DNA of 23,630 nt, taken from NCBI GenBank assembly GCA_001579985.1, contig LRSR01009556.1, positions 1-23,630 of the forward strand, in the 5' to 3' direction. The notes under the pieces were generated by a model that was not told the origin of the DNA, did not search any database, and saw only the letters and a list, made by a program, of their open reading frames with translations. This document shows, piece after piece, positions 9,801 to 18,838 of this stretch; the stretch's first letter is position 1; the number at the start of each line of letters is the position of its first letter. Source of the DNA: Hypsibius dujardini (Eukaryota; Tardigrada; Eutardigrada; Parachela; Hypsibiidae). The translations under genes were made by a program, and so were the position numbers.

Positions 9801-12800
9801 ATACTGATACCGATTTGTTGATCGAACGGCGGCAGCTTCTTTGACTTCCTTTTCGAAAACGTCAAAGGCCACGTTGACGCTCGGTGTTAACGACACTAAC
9901 AGCAATACTTTATACGCTTCTCTAGCAGCCTGTACAAAAGAGACTTGCAGGAAGTTGTAATCAAATGTAAGTTTTACGAAACTTCACCTCATCAAATTGG
10001 TCGTTCATCTGCCAGGTGAAGGTGCCCCAGCTGCTGCTGGGAAAGAGCTCGATGGCTATGAATACCTTCAGAAAATACAACTGGTCAGCGCCCAATTGAA
10101 CACTTTTATCAGCAAGCCACACTTACGTAATCTCCTCCAATGAGGCCCAAATCCCTGGCCACCAACTAGAACAGACAGCATGAAAACATAACGACACCGT
10201 GGTTCTTTGTCTGTGGCTGTATTTTCAAATTACTTTTGTGCCTTTATCACACCCGGTTGTCATTACTGTATGAGGCTTCTTGACCAAACAAAGGATCATC
10301 AACGTTTTCGACTGACCAGTACATGTTATTTTAGAATTATGTTTTCTACAATCGCTTCAATGCGTTGCAGTTGGAGGATATTATTAAAGAGCAGCGACTT
10401 GTTGCTGCTAAATATGGACGGCAATAATTCAAACCACTACACGGGTATTTTAAAAATGAAAAACGAATTTAAGGTTTATCAAGGAAACACTCAAACTCAA
10501 TCATGAGTCATCAGCTATAAAAGCAGCAAAGTGCGCCCAAGCCATGATGGCAATTTGTTTTTTATATCACAGTAGTTTTTCGTCTTGAATGCGATGATGT
10601 AAAATCATAAACAAAGATTTGTGGCAATGATCAGAAGAGCACAAGCGAGGCACATCTGTTTACATTTGTCCTTTAAAAATATTTTTCTTCACATCCAAAA
10701 TTTAATTCCATTTACTACTGTTTCTGGAAATTTCATGAATTTTGTGTGTGCTTATTATTCTATTGCAAAAGATCGGTCTGTTTCTGTTTGCCTTCGCTCC
10801 GCCAAAATCTGTTTCATGTAATGAATTTACGTAAACTACCATGGGAGCTAATTCCACGGCCTTCATTAAAAATAAGAACCGTTAAATGTTCATGTGTACC
10901 ACGTACCATAATTTGGCGCGTGATGGAGGCGTTGGTGATCAAGACGAAAGCTGTAATTATGCGTCAAAGTTTAATATTCACAAACAACCTTTCGTATAAT
11001 TTAAAACAAAAACGTCAAGGTACGACTAACGTATCCAGAACCACACAAACAACCATGAACCGGTCCATCACACATGTGGTGGTAATTTGTTATTTCTATA
11101 ACTTAACAACTCACCACGAGAGCCAGCCATTCCATCCTTGAGGGATGTGGTAATTTGATCGTAGGTCAATTTTTTCGAGGAGATTTCGTTGAAGTTTGTC
11201 TGCTCTGCTAGTGTGCGATTGGTGTTCATGGTGGCGACCTTCAGGATGACACTCATCTGCTGATTCAACGAAATGTCCAGGTCTTGGATGACGGTCGGCG
11301 ACCAGTATTTGTACCGTTTGAGGAAATTCAGGATGACTTTGACGGTGTTGAGATGGACCACAGAGAGGCGTACCATGTTCTTGTAGAGGGTAAAGTCAGC
11401 GTCAGCACCAACTCCAGCAGCTGGTATGCCGATGAACGGGATGGCTAAGAAGTCAGCGACGTCGTAGAGGGTTTGGAAATCATAAGCACAACCTAACACG
11501 CCAAATCGCAAAGCATGTTGAATTATCAGTGGAACATGACAATAAATTAGAGATGACAAAAACTAATATTAGTCAACTAATTAGTTTAGTTATTAAAACG
11601 CTTAGTTAACTAATCAAATAATATACTAATAACCTAATAAAATAATAAACTTTTACTCAACTAATCAGACTAGAACCTTTAAACTTTTAAACTTTTAATC
11701 AACTAATTAACTGATAAACTAATAATTGTTTTGTCAACTAATAAGTTTAGTAACTAAAACTTTTAGTTTGTTAGTCAACTAAAAAAACTAAAGTTAAAAA
11801 AGGATTCACTTTGAGTTTTATTGTTTCAGAACCTCAAAATCGGAAAAGAATTGTTAGATTCAAGTTTGTTTGACCTATTCTGTCAAAATGCCGTTTTAAA
11901 AATGTAATATTTATAAATGCTTTGTAATAAGTCGTCAACCAAAATAAAACTTAAAATCGATTGGTGTCTGTAGATAATTTTTTGGCGATTGGTCCTAAAT
12001 AACGGAGCCGAAAATTAAACTTTTTTCAAGAAATTTCGTACCAGCAATTTTATCTAGAAGTAGTGTAAAATGACCTTCAAAGAGACCTTCAAAATCGCCT
12101 TCAAAGAGCGGAATCTGCTACCCCCCCCCTTCCCCCTCCCCCGTCTAGCTCAGGATGTCTACAAAAAGATACAGTGTATGTAGTAGTATCCAGTCTAAAT
12201 CACGTATTTGTAAACAAGCGAATCACGTAATCGGAAGTAATAAACAAGCGTATAATAACGCTGATTTTATGATCACAAAGCCCCGGCTGTGGAAATTGCA
12301 CTTCACAAAAAGTATACCCAACAAGTACTCCCCTCCCCCCTGTGTGTAGATGACACAGCCCCGTTCATCCCCGCAATTTTTTTACGAGAACGGATATTAC
12401 AGTTCCCTTGGGTAATCATTTCAGATTTAATAGCTTTGGCAAGTCCAGACATTAGCAAGATTTCTTCAATCTTCCGATATAATCGCAAATAATTGCATTA
12501 GGCTGGACTTAATTCATGGATGTTGCAGCATGACGTACTGTACCTGCTCCAATGAATGCGTCACAATGGATTCCGCGGTAGATGAGGTCCATGGCAAAGG
12601 CTACTGCGCTGTTCTTGGCAGCACAGGATGTCCCGATGTCAGAGTAGGTAAGGACCAAATGCATTCCGACAGGGGCCAAAATTTGCTCGTTAGAAAATTC
12701 CAAGGCCATATCCACTGCAGCAGCTGATCGATCATAGTTATACCAGGAAGTCCGCTCAGTCAACAAACAGGCATTCAGGACGACTTTTGTAGAAGCGGAT

Positions 12801-13632
12801 GGTGAAACTGATTTATTCGCCATTTGCAACTTGACTGTAGTCAGCGATGGCGCATGCAAATCTGAAACACACATTACAATTTAACATTTAATTAAAATAT
12901 GACTGCAAGGATATTATCCGTTTCTTAATACCTCCACCAAATGATAAGATCGAAAAACGTGTTGATTTAATTCTCCATCATTTAAATTGGTCCTGAAGTC
13001 ACGTATGACTGACCATAATTTACGCTAAACTGAATTGAAATCTGAACTCATGCAACTTAGCAAACTGATTTTAACTTTAGATGATTTTGCGACACAGCTG
13101 TTCCTGAAAATGTTCTCCCACTACACTACTGTGTACACTACTATCTGAATCTGCTCATGATGGTAAAGTGTGTCTTATCATTGCACACATCCAACTCTTC
13201 TAATCTTTAGATTGGTTGTTATTTAGTAAAGAAAAAATGGAAATATAATTCTTAGATTGAAGTTTGTTGAGGATGATAACAAATTCATGCCATGCACTAA
13301 CCCAATCCATCTCCACTGGTTGACACCGTTGAATCTGCCGGTGTTGTGGAATTGAGTGCCGGAAGAGTCGTAGACGGCTTCAGAGTTGACGGCAGACTAG
13401 TCTCAGACAATCTCAGCAAGTTCCTCACCAGGGCATCACCGGATGTTGTCGTAGATGTAGTCGTCGTTGAGGTCGTCGGAGTTGTCGTTGTCGTGGTAGT
13501 AGACATCGTGGTAGTCGTGCTAGTTTCGGTGGTGAAACGGGGTCGGAATACAACTTCTCCTTTCCCCGACACCAAAATTGACAAGCAAAGCCATACGATA
13601 AACACCAGCTTCAGAGAGCAACGTATACGCAT
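3579..13632 (-). CDS. Receptor-type (membrane) guanylate cyclase, complete, 23 coding exons
   Basis: A single-pass receptor that makes cGMP from GTP. Exons (minus strand): 13632-13302, 12861-12544, 11492-11115, 10950-10907, 10165-10127, 10065-9988, 9929-9786, 9483-9253, 8858-8726, 8645-8552, 7536-7386, 7309-7121, 7044-6862, 6707-6473, 6405-6284, 6220-5992, 4739-4667, 4603-4534, 4444-4292, 4177-4030, 3959-3911, 3837-3696, 3632-3579. All phases agree and the total is 3588 nt (1195 aa), normal for the family. Order: signal peptide (1-24), Thr-rich stalk, ANF-receptor ectodomain (about 130-520), juxtamembrane Cys loop, one transmembrane helix (573-595), kinase-homology domain (about 650-930), coiled-coil linker, cyclase domain (about 1005-1190). 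Intron 20 is GC-AG; the others are GT-AG. The start is the first ATG of exon 1, followed at once by a signal peptide. The ligand is unknown. Closest named relatives are natriuretic-peptide-receptor and nematode gcy families; I cannot assign an orthologue. Confidence 0.93.
5075..5850. repeat. Foldback (inverted-repeat) element in intron 16
   Basis: The stretch 5085-5325 matches the reverse complement of about 5600-5850. Shared blocks include TTCGGCAGAATT / CCGGCAGAATTTCAA, TGGAAGATTCCAT, AAATCTTC and GGGCCATCMACATAKTACGTAAT. The middle contains several GTAATCAC/A motifs. No coding frame is convincing. It sits in the 1.25-kb intron between kinase-homology exon 16 and coiled-coil exon 17. It is likely a MITE or foldback element; ends are approximate. 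Confidence 0.6.
5992..7536 (-). other. Kinase-homology domain of the receptor cyclase (exons 11-16)
   Basis: Exon 11 starts with the juxtamembrane [13 protein letters not shown], matching the WW motif of the family. Exon 12 has the strand with VALREL, where the VAIK lysine is Arg (residue 691). Exon 13 holds [16 protein letters not shown]; exon 14 holds [16 protein letters not shown] and KITDYGL, so the catalytic-loop HRD is HGD and DFG is DYG. Exon 15 holds [20 protein letters not shown], and the 15-16 junction gives [16 protein letters not shown]. Exon 16 ends in [10 protein letters not shown], the start of the dimerisation helix. These changes mark a pseudokinase that probably regulates the cyclase rather than phosphorylating. 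Confidence 0.9.
6772..6816. repeat. Tetranucleotide microsatellite (GCAG)n in intron 13
   Basis: About eleven perfect units of GCAG/CAGG lie in the intron between exons 13 and 14 of the receptor cyclase. The minus-strand reading extends the exon-13 frame as repeated Leu-Pro-Ala-Cys, but the exon ends at the GTGAGA donor at 6861, so this is not coding. Confidence 0.95.
7586..8520. repeat. Foldback (inverted-repeat) element in intron 10
   Basis: The left arm, about 7586-7845, aligns with the reverse complement of about 8275-8520. Shared blocks include GAAGATTT, TCAGAAT, TATTTATGAYGAACA, CCTTTGTRGTACYAGA, TGGCGGAATTT, AGATTGATT and TTCAGTGC. The arms carry degenerate GATT repeats. The central loop contains GTCAGCTTCACG twice in tandem near 8115-8139. 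It lies between the transmembrane exon and the first kinase-homology exon, so the transcript could form a long intronic hairpin. Short frames inside it are not genes. Confidence 0.65.
9500..9780. other. AT-rich intron 7, nothing coding
   Basis: The sequence between exons 7 and 8 of the receptor cyclase is very AT-rich with short direct and inverted TTAATA/TATTAA motifs and no open frame of note. Confidence 0.6.
11566..11790. repeat. Degenerate palindromic repeat cluster, TTAGTYAACTAA-like
   Basis: The consensus unit TTAGTTAACTAA is its own reverse complement. Variants recur irregularly at about 10-40 base spacing through this part of intron 2 (for example TTAGTCAACTAA, TTAGTTAACTAATC, AATCAACTAATTAACT). 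It is close to 80 percent A+T and has no coding potential. Confidence 0.6.
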
Positions 13633-14652
13633 TTTTCTCTTATGTTTTTCAAGTTCTTCAAATTAAATTAAAAGGATTACCAACAAAAAGAAGTTGAGTT
13701 ATTAAAAAAAACAGCGTTCTGACCCGATTACTTTCTTCGTGAATAACCTTGCCAAAAAAGGGGAGAAAAAAGAAATCACAATCATTATCGTTCGATAAAC
13801 CGTACAGGGCACAAGAAGAAGAGCCTCATTTCGCCGTCTCGATATTTGCGTTTTTTTGTTGAGCGTTGCCGGAGACGAATGTTGGTCAAATAAATGTCGA
13901 TCGAACCGGTCCTTTGCACACTCAAGGACTGTCTGCATACATGGCACGAGGGTTCATTAGTGTTTCTTTTGTCCAGCCTGGGAATGGGAAATGGGAAGGG
14001 GACAGTGGGAGGAGCACTTGAGACCTATGATGGACCTTGTCATCGACCGCAACAGCAGAACATGGTGTTCTCTTAGCCGATTGCAGCTATTGGACGGCTA
14101 CCCTTGACAACAGACTGTACTATGCATTGTCCTGCTTTGAATATGCACACTATTTAGTGTGCATAAGAGGGTGAATTCTATCTTCCTTTTTTTCACGACA
14201 ATTGACGATCGATCGAGTACCGCGGTGTATATGGCCAACATATATAAGTGTTAGTCGTAACTGTAAAAAATGTCTGCCTCTTATCATTTACAAAACAGCA
14301 TTTTATGCTTTTGCCGCAAATAGAAATATTTTTGGAAGCGTAAAACGTGTCTGGGTTCAATCTGTTGCGCGCAGTTGGTCAAGTGAGGCACGTAGTTGCC
14401 TGCCACTTAACGACGAAAACGCTTCAATATCATACTTGACATTATTTTACTTTTGTGCTCAACAAGAGCATCTCACCCGTTTTCAGAACTTATATTAAAG
14501 CCATTCTTGTACTTTTTAAACCTGCTATTTTCACTCATTAACTGCGACCTTATATTAGACCCCAACAAACTTCAGAATTGATTGAAAAACTAATTTTGTT
14601 TGCAAGTATGTTGAGATTGTGTCTTTGGAAATCAACCTCCCTCCCCTAATCC
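13633..14652. other. Upstream region of the receptor cyclase, no gene seen
   Basis: One kilobase 5' of the ATG at 13632 has no recognisable coding domain. There is no clear TATA box near the start. Short frames on both strands lack similarity to anything I know. A perfect 11-2-11 palindrome lies at 14142-14165. Confidence 0.4.
14142..14165. repeat. Perfect 24-bp palindrome
   Basis: TATGCACACTA, two T bases, then TAGTGTGCATA. It lies about 510 bases upstream of the start codon of the complete receptor cyclase. It could be a dimeric transcription-factor site or a chance hairpin. Confidence 0.7.
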
Positions 14653-15073
14653 GGGGGCTTAGGCTACAAGTCCCTCTCCCCTTGCCCCCTTTTTTATCGC
14701 CTTCTCTTTTCTATTTTCCATTGTTGACCAATATGCTCTAACTCAATATAATGTGGATTGTCTGCTGTGGTTGTCTGTGAGACAAAAAAGTTTAGACCCT
14801 AAATAATGGACATTGCCCGAGCGAGTGCGGAGTGAAAAACCAAAATGCACACTTTTATCTTGACACCCGTGGTCATGGCCACACTATTTATTCGACCAAT
14901 GTCCAATTGTTGGTCTTTTTACACGTACAGATTGAAGAACAATTGGGCTTTCCAAAATTATTAAACCTGTTAGGATGACATACAGGGACATTTGTTAGCA
15001 CCCGTAAAAGCAACATGAGACAAAAGGGAGAAGGGGAAGGGGGGAGGTAGGAGGACTTGTGGCCTAGTCCCCC
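14653..15073. mobile_element. TIR element (MITE-like), copy 2, uninterrupted
   Basis: The left terminus GGGGGCTTAGGCTACAAGTC is inverted at the right terminus, whose complement reads GGGGGACTAGGCCACAAGTC. Length is 421 bp. The interior matches copy 1 at 375-1308 apart from the nested insert there. No transposase frame is present, so any movement would need enzymes from elsewhere. Confidence 0.75.
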
Positions 15074-15149
15074 ATAAGTTTCGAGAGGATCGGGAGTCAT
15101 AGGTCAAATGTTGAATTCCATCTTGAAAAATTGCATCATGCCCATCTAT

Positions 15150-15290
15150 TCTCCCTCCCCCCTCAGGGGGGATAGAGAATAGGGCCCTCAGCCTGTTCTA
15201 TCCTGTTCTCATCTATTCATGCTACATGCTGAGGGCCTCAGCATGTAGGGCCCTGTTTCCGAGTTGTAAAGGCCCGAGACGAGCTCTCGC
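15150..15290. repeat. Fragment of the 2853-3327 element family, with hairpins
   Basis: Read on the minus strand, CCTTTACAACTCGGAAACAG followed by GGCCCTACATG resembles the terminus of the 475-bp TIR element (CCTTTACAATACGGAGCCAG). It contains a 13-1-13 palindrome at 15222-15248 (CTACATGCTGAGG, G, CCTCAGCATGTAG) and a shorter C/G hairpin near 15160-15175. Confidence 0.45.
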
Positions 15291-15354
15291 TTCTGCCTTC
15301 CCAGATACATGGCAATAAAAAAGACAGCGTCCTACATGCAGGAACTCTGCCTTG

Positions 15355-15559
15355 TTATTACTTCTAGCAAAGCCTGGTGAAAATTATGGATTTTATCCAA
15401 ATCAGTGCCCCTTCCAATCATTGCGTATCTTTCCAGAATTTGTTCACTAAAAAGTTCATCTGCTGATTTTGGCTGAAAGAATTTAACATTGAAAAAAGAG
15501 TCGCACCAGTCATAATTTTGCATCTCACGTACTTTTAGCGTTGTGATTGGAGGAATCAT
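15355..15559 (-). CDS. Possible short exon of unknown protein
   Basis: An ATG-started frame (MIPPITTLKVREMQNYDW...) continues through KSADELFSEQILERYAMIG to NFHQALLE, where a GTAATA donor-like site follows; the frame stops a few codons later. The composition looks protein-like and not repetitive, but I recognise no domain and see no partner exon. It could be a first exon, a relic or chance. Confidence 0.25.
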
Positions 15560-16266
15560 TACGGAGCTATCAGGTAGTCAAATGATGCGAACTCAAAAAT
15601 AATTTGCAACGTCGCTTTTGCTCTGTTTTTAATAATGTTTTGGTGGAATTTTTCTAAACGCAGCCCAATTGACAACCAGTTTGAGATAATGAAAAAGTGG
15701 ATCGACAGGTTATTCGTTTTGACCAGCTAGCTAGCGGGGTTTAGACGGGTGGATTGATCAGGACAGCATCTCTACCTTTCCATGCGTCGGAGAGAAAGAG
15801 AGCTTACATTTGTGAATTTGTGAATTTGTTGAGATTATTCCTTCTCTCTTTTTTACAGACATGACCGAGTCTAGTCGTCCCGCACTTATAATTGCTCCGT
15901 CTGAGCCTGTCAGCATTTGTGATCTGTAAGTAGAACCATATAACCCGGCAGAAGAAGATCACATATTCAGCGATTGCATCAATTGAAATAACGTTTACAA
16001 TATTCAGTGTGTAATTACATTGCATGATCTCATCTGACTATGACCCGGTTATACATAGTGAAGCTCGATTTTTCCGGTAGTCCTGGCTTGAAAAAATTGA
16101 GACATTACCCTGAAGACCGCATTAACCGATTGATTGATGTACTATTTCCCATCGGCTTCATTTTCCTCGGACGCGTTTGGCTGACTAGATTTTCAGTGTG
16201 TAAATATAAGTAAACAGTTTTTTCAACCATCAACGCTGGAATATTTTGCCCGCAGATCTGAACATT
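15560..16266. other. Spacer, no gene seen
   Basis: Only short frames occur, with no domain I recognise. A TTTGTGAATTTGTGAATTTG tandem lies near 15808-15829. Confidence 0.4.
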
Positions 16267-17995
16267 ATGGCAGCAGGTTCTTCCTCAGCTCTACAGTTTA
16301 TTCTTGCGATAAAAATTGCGTAGTTCTTTAATATTACCATACGGTCCGGCTACGCAGACAGTCCATGTGGAAATTGCCTGTCCAGGATATGTCAATCTGG
16401 TTGCAGATATCTCAATGGGCTACCATGGACCATCGTTTGAGGTTGCTATCTAAGTGGCCAGCCTTCGTTACGAAGGCATTTTCAATTGCACGCTGGTTTA
16501 TGTCATCGATCCAGTTCGCGAAAGCTTTGCATTAAAATCGGAGACTGCTAATATGATAACCAAGTGGTACCGGAGCGTCAAACTAATTCCAATCTCAATT
16601 AGGGCTATTATTTGCCCAGGTACGTCTCATCTATACTTTCTCTTTGCACACTCAGTCGAACAGTAATGGCTTCATATATGGTATGGTATTTTATCCCCCC
16701 CCCCTCCTTTGTGGTGTGTCGAGCCCAATAGCACCCTGGCTATTTTACCCCTTTCATGCTGTCCGTCTGTCCGTTCGTTCTGTCCGTTCATTGTCTATCC
16801 ATCCGTCGCCCGTTTGTCCGTCCGTCCGTCCGTCGTCTGTCCGTCCGTTCGTTGTCTGTCCGTTTAGCCGTTGTCTGTTGTTCGACCATCTGCCCGACAA
16901 CGGACACACAAAGTCCGTACAGACGGACGAACTCACGGACAATATGGAAAGAGCAATATAGCAGGTGCGCAATTTGGACCCCTTGCGATGTATACAGGAA
17001 GAGGTAAAATAGCCGGAGTTTATTAGGCTCCATTAGGCATTGATTCTTCATTAACTGAGCTCGACAGGTCTTTTTTCATAGGCTCAATCGATGGAACTGC
17101 TGTTCAGCAGCTGATGGCCAATTGGAACATCCTAGCATTCATCACGTCAGTTTTTTTCGCCTTATTCTTATCTTAACTTCCGGTCGACCAGCAATTGCAA
17201 AAAGCGTAAATTTATTAATCGCAAGATATTCTTGTAGCCGCCGTGTTTATTACAGAAGCGGAGGCGCTAAACCCGATTACAAGCTACCCTCACTCCTGAT
17301 GATTGAGCTGTCGCTGACTGGCACGCGTCATCCCGCTGTGGCCATGATGGATACTGTTCGCACCTTTGACTGGATCTTACTTCACCTCCTTGTCCACAAT
17401 AACGGATCCGATCCGGTCTCCAACTTCCTCAGTGCAGAGATCATTAATATTGTCAGCGCGCAATAATCTTATCAGTTCTGACGATGGGACGAAACGTCTG
17501 ACAAACGTGGAAAGACTCGTCGCGTCTGCCGATAATGCCGCCTTCCAATTACGGATCAAGTTCATTTTCTATGTATGTTAACAATATACTTGACGGTATA
17601 TTTTATGTGTTTATTCCATTTAATTTTTATACTTTCAGTCTTTACTACTGCTCTGGTGGTGTTATTTCCCGTGAATTTTTTATTGGAAGGTGAGGTGATA
17701 GTGCGACATAGCTAGGAGCTTGTAGCTGATGCTAGCAATTGGACATGAATTATTTTAAATGTCAGGTCAACTCGTAAGCAATATCGTCTTCATCTCCCGT
17801 GGTGGATTCTCGAAGGGAAGCTGCTCAAGTTTAAACGACCTCTTCAAGCGGTCCCTTGTTACCGGAGCTTCATTCGGAATGTCTGCGGGGATCGTACCAA
17901 ACGAAGATCTTCATTTTGATCTCATGAAATTTGATACAGAGATCAGCACAAAGATTCTGACGCACGTCGACCACACCGGTAGTCCCACGGTCTAA
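16267..17995 (+). pseudogene. Decayed receptor guanylate cyclase ectodomain (relic A)
   Basis: Pieces of an ANF-receptor domain occur in the correct order on the plus strand. VEIACPGYVNLVADISMGYH leads into SLRYEGIFNC, TLVYVIDPV and ALKSETANMITKWYRS, ending at a GTACGT donor (16620). The next piece, 17082-17149, gives SIDGTAVQQLMANWNILAFI. 17256-17572 gives DYKLPSLLMIELSL, RTFDWILLHLLV and ASADNAAFQ. 17639-17689 gives LYYCSGGVISREFFIG. A further frame at 17766-17994 (IVFISRGGFSKG...) may be the next part, but weakly. Lesions are an in-frame TAA at 16451-16453, a TAG at 16321-16323 in the frame of the signal-peptide-like ATG at 16267, and frame changes near 17256 and 17460. No transmembrane, kinase-homology or cyclase parts follow, so it is not a working receptor. 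Confidence 0.75.
16755..16935. repeat. Degenerate (TCCG/TCTG)n simple repeat with hairpin
   Basis: Irregular TGTCCGTCCGTTC-type units occupy about 16755-16870 inside the first intron of relic A, followed by GTCCGTACAGACGGAC, an inverted repeat. Frames across it on both strands are repeat artefacts. Confidence 0.8.
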
Positions 17996-18099
17996 CCAGC
18001 GGTCAGTGTCATAAGCAGAAGGACTTAACTCTCTTAAGCGTAGATGACGGTGGCAGCCTCAAATTCGCTAGGCAAGATCCTCTTCAGGGGTGATGATCC

Positions 18100-18730
18100 A
18101 CGAGCAGTCCTTGACAAAATCCAGAGATCCTCGGGAAGACTATGAATGGCGACGTGGATAGGTCCCTGATGAACACACACACGGTACTGGGCTCAATCAG
18201 TTTGATTGAACGGAAGAAACGAGAGAGAACGAGACACACTATGAGACGTTTATTACCATGTCGACTGATTATTTTCTCGCTGCGCGCACTCACATTCTTC
18301 CGCCTAGTGCCACACAGAATAATGATTGTGCGAAAATTGTTTCGGGCACTCGAACCGAAAACCGAACACTCGAGCAGGGTCAGAGTTATACTATCTCGAG
18401 CTAGACAACCGCTACTCTACCAAGTGGCGACACCAACAACGGATACATACATCCAAGCGCCAGAGCCGGCGTCAGTAGGACTTCCTACATGGAGGGGTGT
18501 GTTCGACTCAGGATTATGGACACGTAAGGCAAAACGAGAGGGAACAATCCTAGAGTGTTTGGAGTTTTATTGATCAAGACGGAGTGAATGTTTTTTTATG
18601 ATCCTCATTCCACGTCCTCTGCCGTATTTATATGGCTTTTAGTGCCGATCCAATAAAGAAGGAGGAAGAAAACTTGGGAAGAAATCAATAAAAGGGCGTT
18701 TCTTTACGGCTTTAAGTAAAGGCTTTACAC
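18100..18730 (-). other. Unexplained stretch, weakly LTR-like
   Basis: On the minus strand there is a good TATA box (TATAAATA, 18632-18625), an AATAAA at 18571-18566 and, about 130 bases on, TGGTGTCGCCACTTGG at 18435-18420, which resembles a retroelement primer-binding site. No gag or pol frame follows. The second LTR is not seen and the boundaries are not TG...CA. The AATAAA could instead end the astacin transcript, whose stop lies 270 bases upstream. Confidence 0.25.
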
Positions 18731-18838
18731 TCCTTCAGCCTATCTAATAACTCGTGTACATATATGGAAGTTATACAATGAACCAAATAGACAAAACCGA
18801 ACGGCCTAAACTAAAGAACCTTACACGTCAGAACCTGC

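Larger units (their letters stand above)
8726..13632 (-). other. Ectodomain of the receptor cyclase (exons 1-9)
   Basis: Exon 1 encodes [20 protein letters not shown], a signal peptide, then VVFRPRF and a Ser/Thr block likely to be heavily O-glycosylated. Exons 2-8 encode a periplasmic-binding-protein-like ANF receptor fold. FIGAG at the end of exon 2 joins [18 protein letters not shown] in exon 3, reproducing the family pattern of GPGC followed by a helix. Exons 4-6 read [28 protein letters not shown] and [16 protein letters not shown], the expected strand-helix-strand order. Exon 8 ends near [17 protein letters not shown]. Exon 9 carries [18 protein letters not shown] and a second Cys at about residue 563, the usual Cys pair just outside the membrane. 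Confidence 0.88.

Noticed and set aside
12117-12350. C-tracts flanking a possible third TIR element
   Set aside because: Both ends are C-rich, but I could not align them as inverted repeats beyond low complexity.
16644-17051. Several frames on both strands rich in Ser/Val/Arg or Asp/Gly/Arg
   Set aside because: All are translations of the TCCG simple repeat.
18142-18573. 143-residue plus-strand frame
   Set aside because: Arg-rich, no domain, no splice context; it overlaps the LTR-like stretch and reads as chance.
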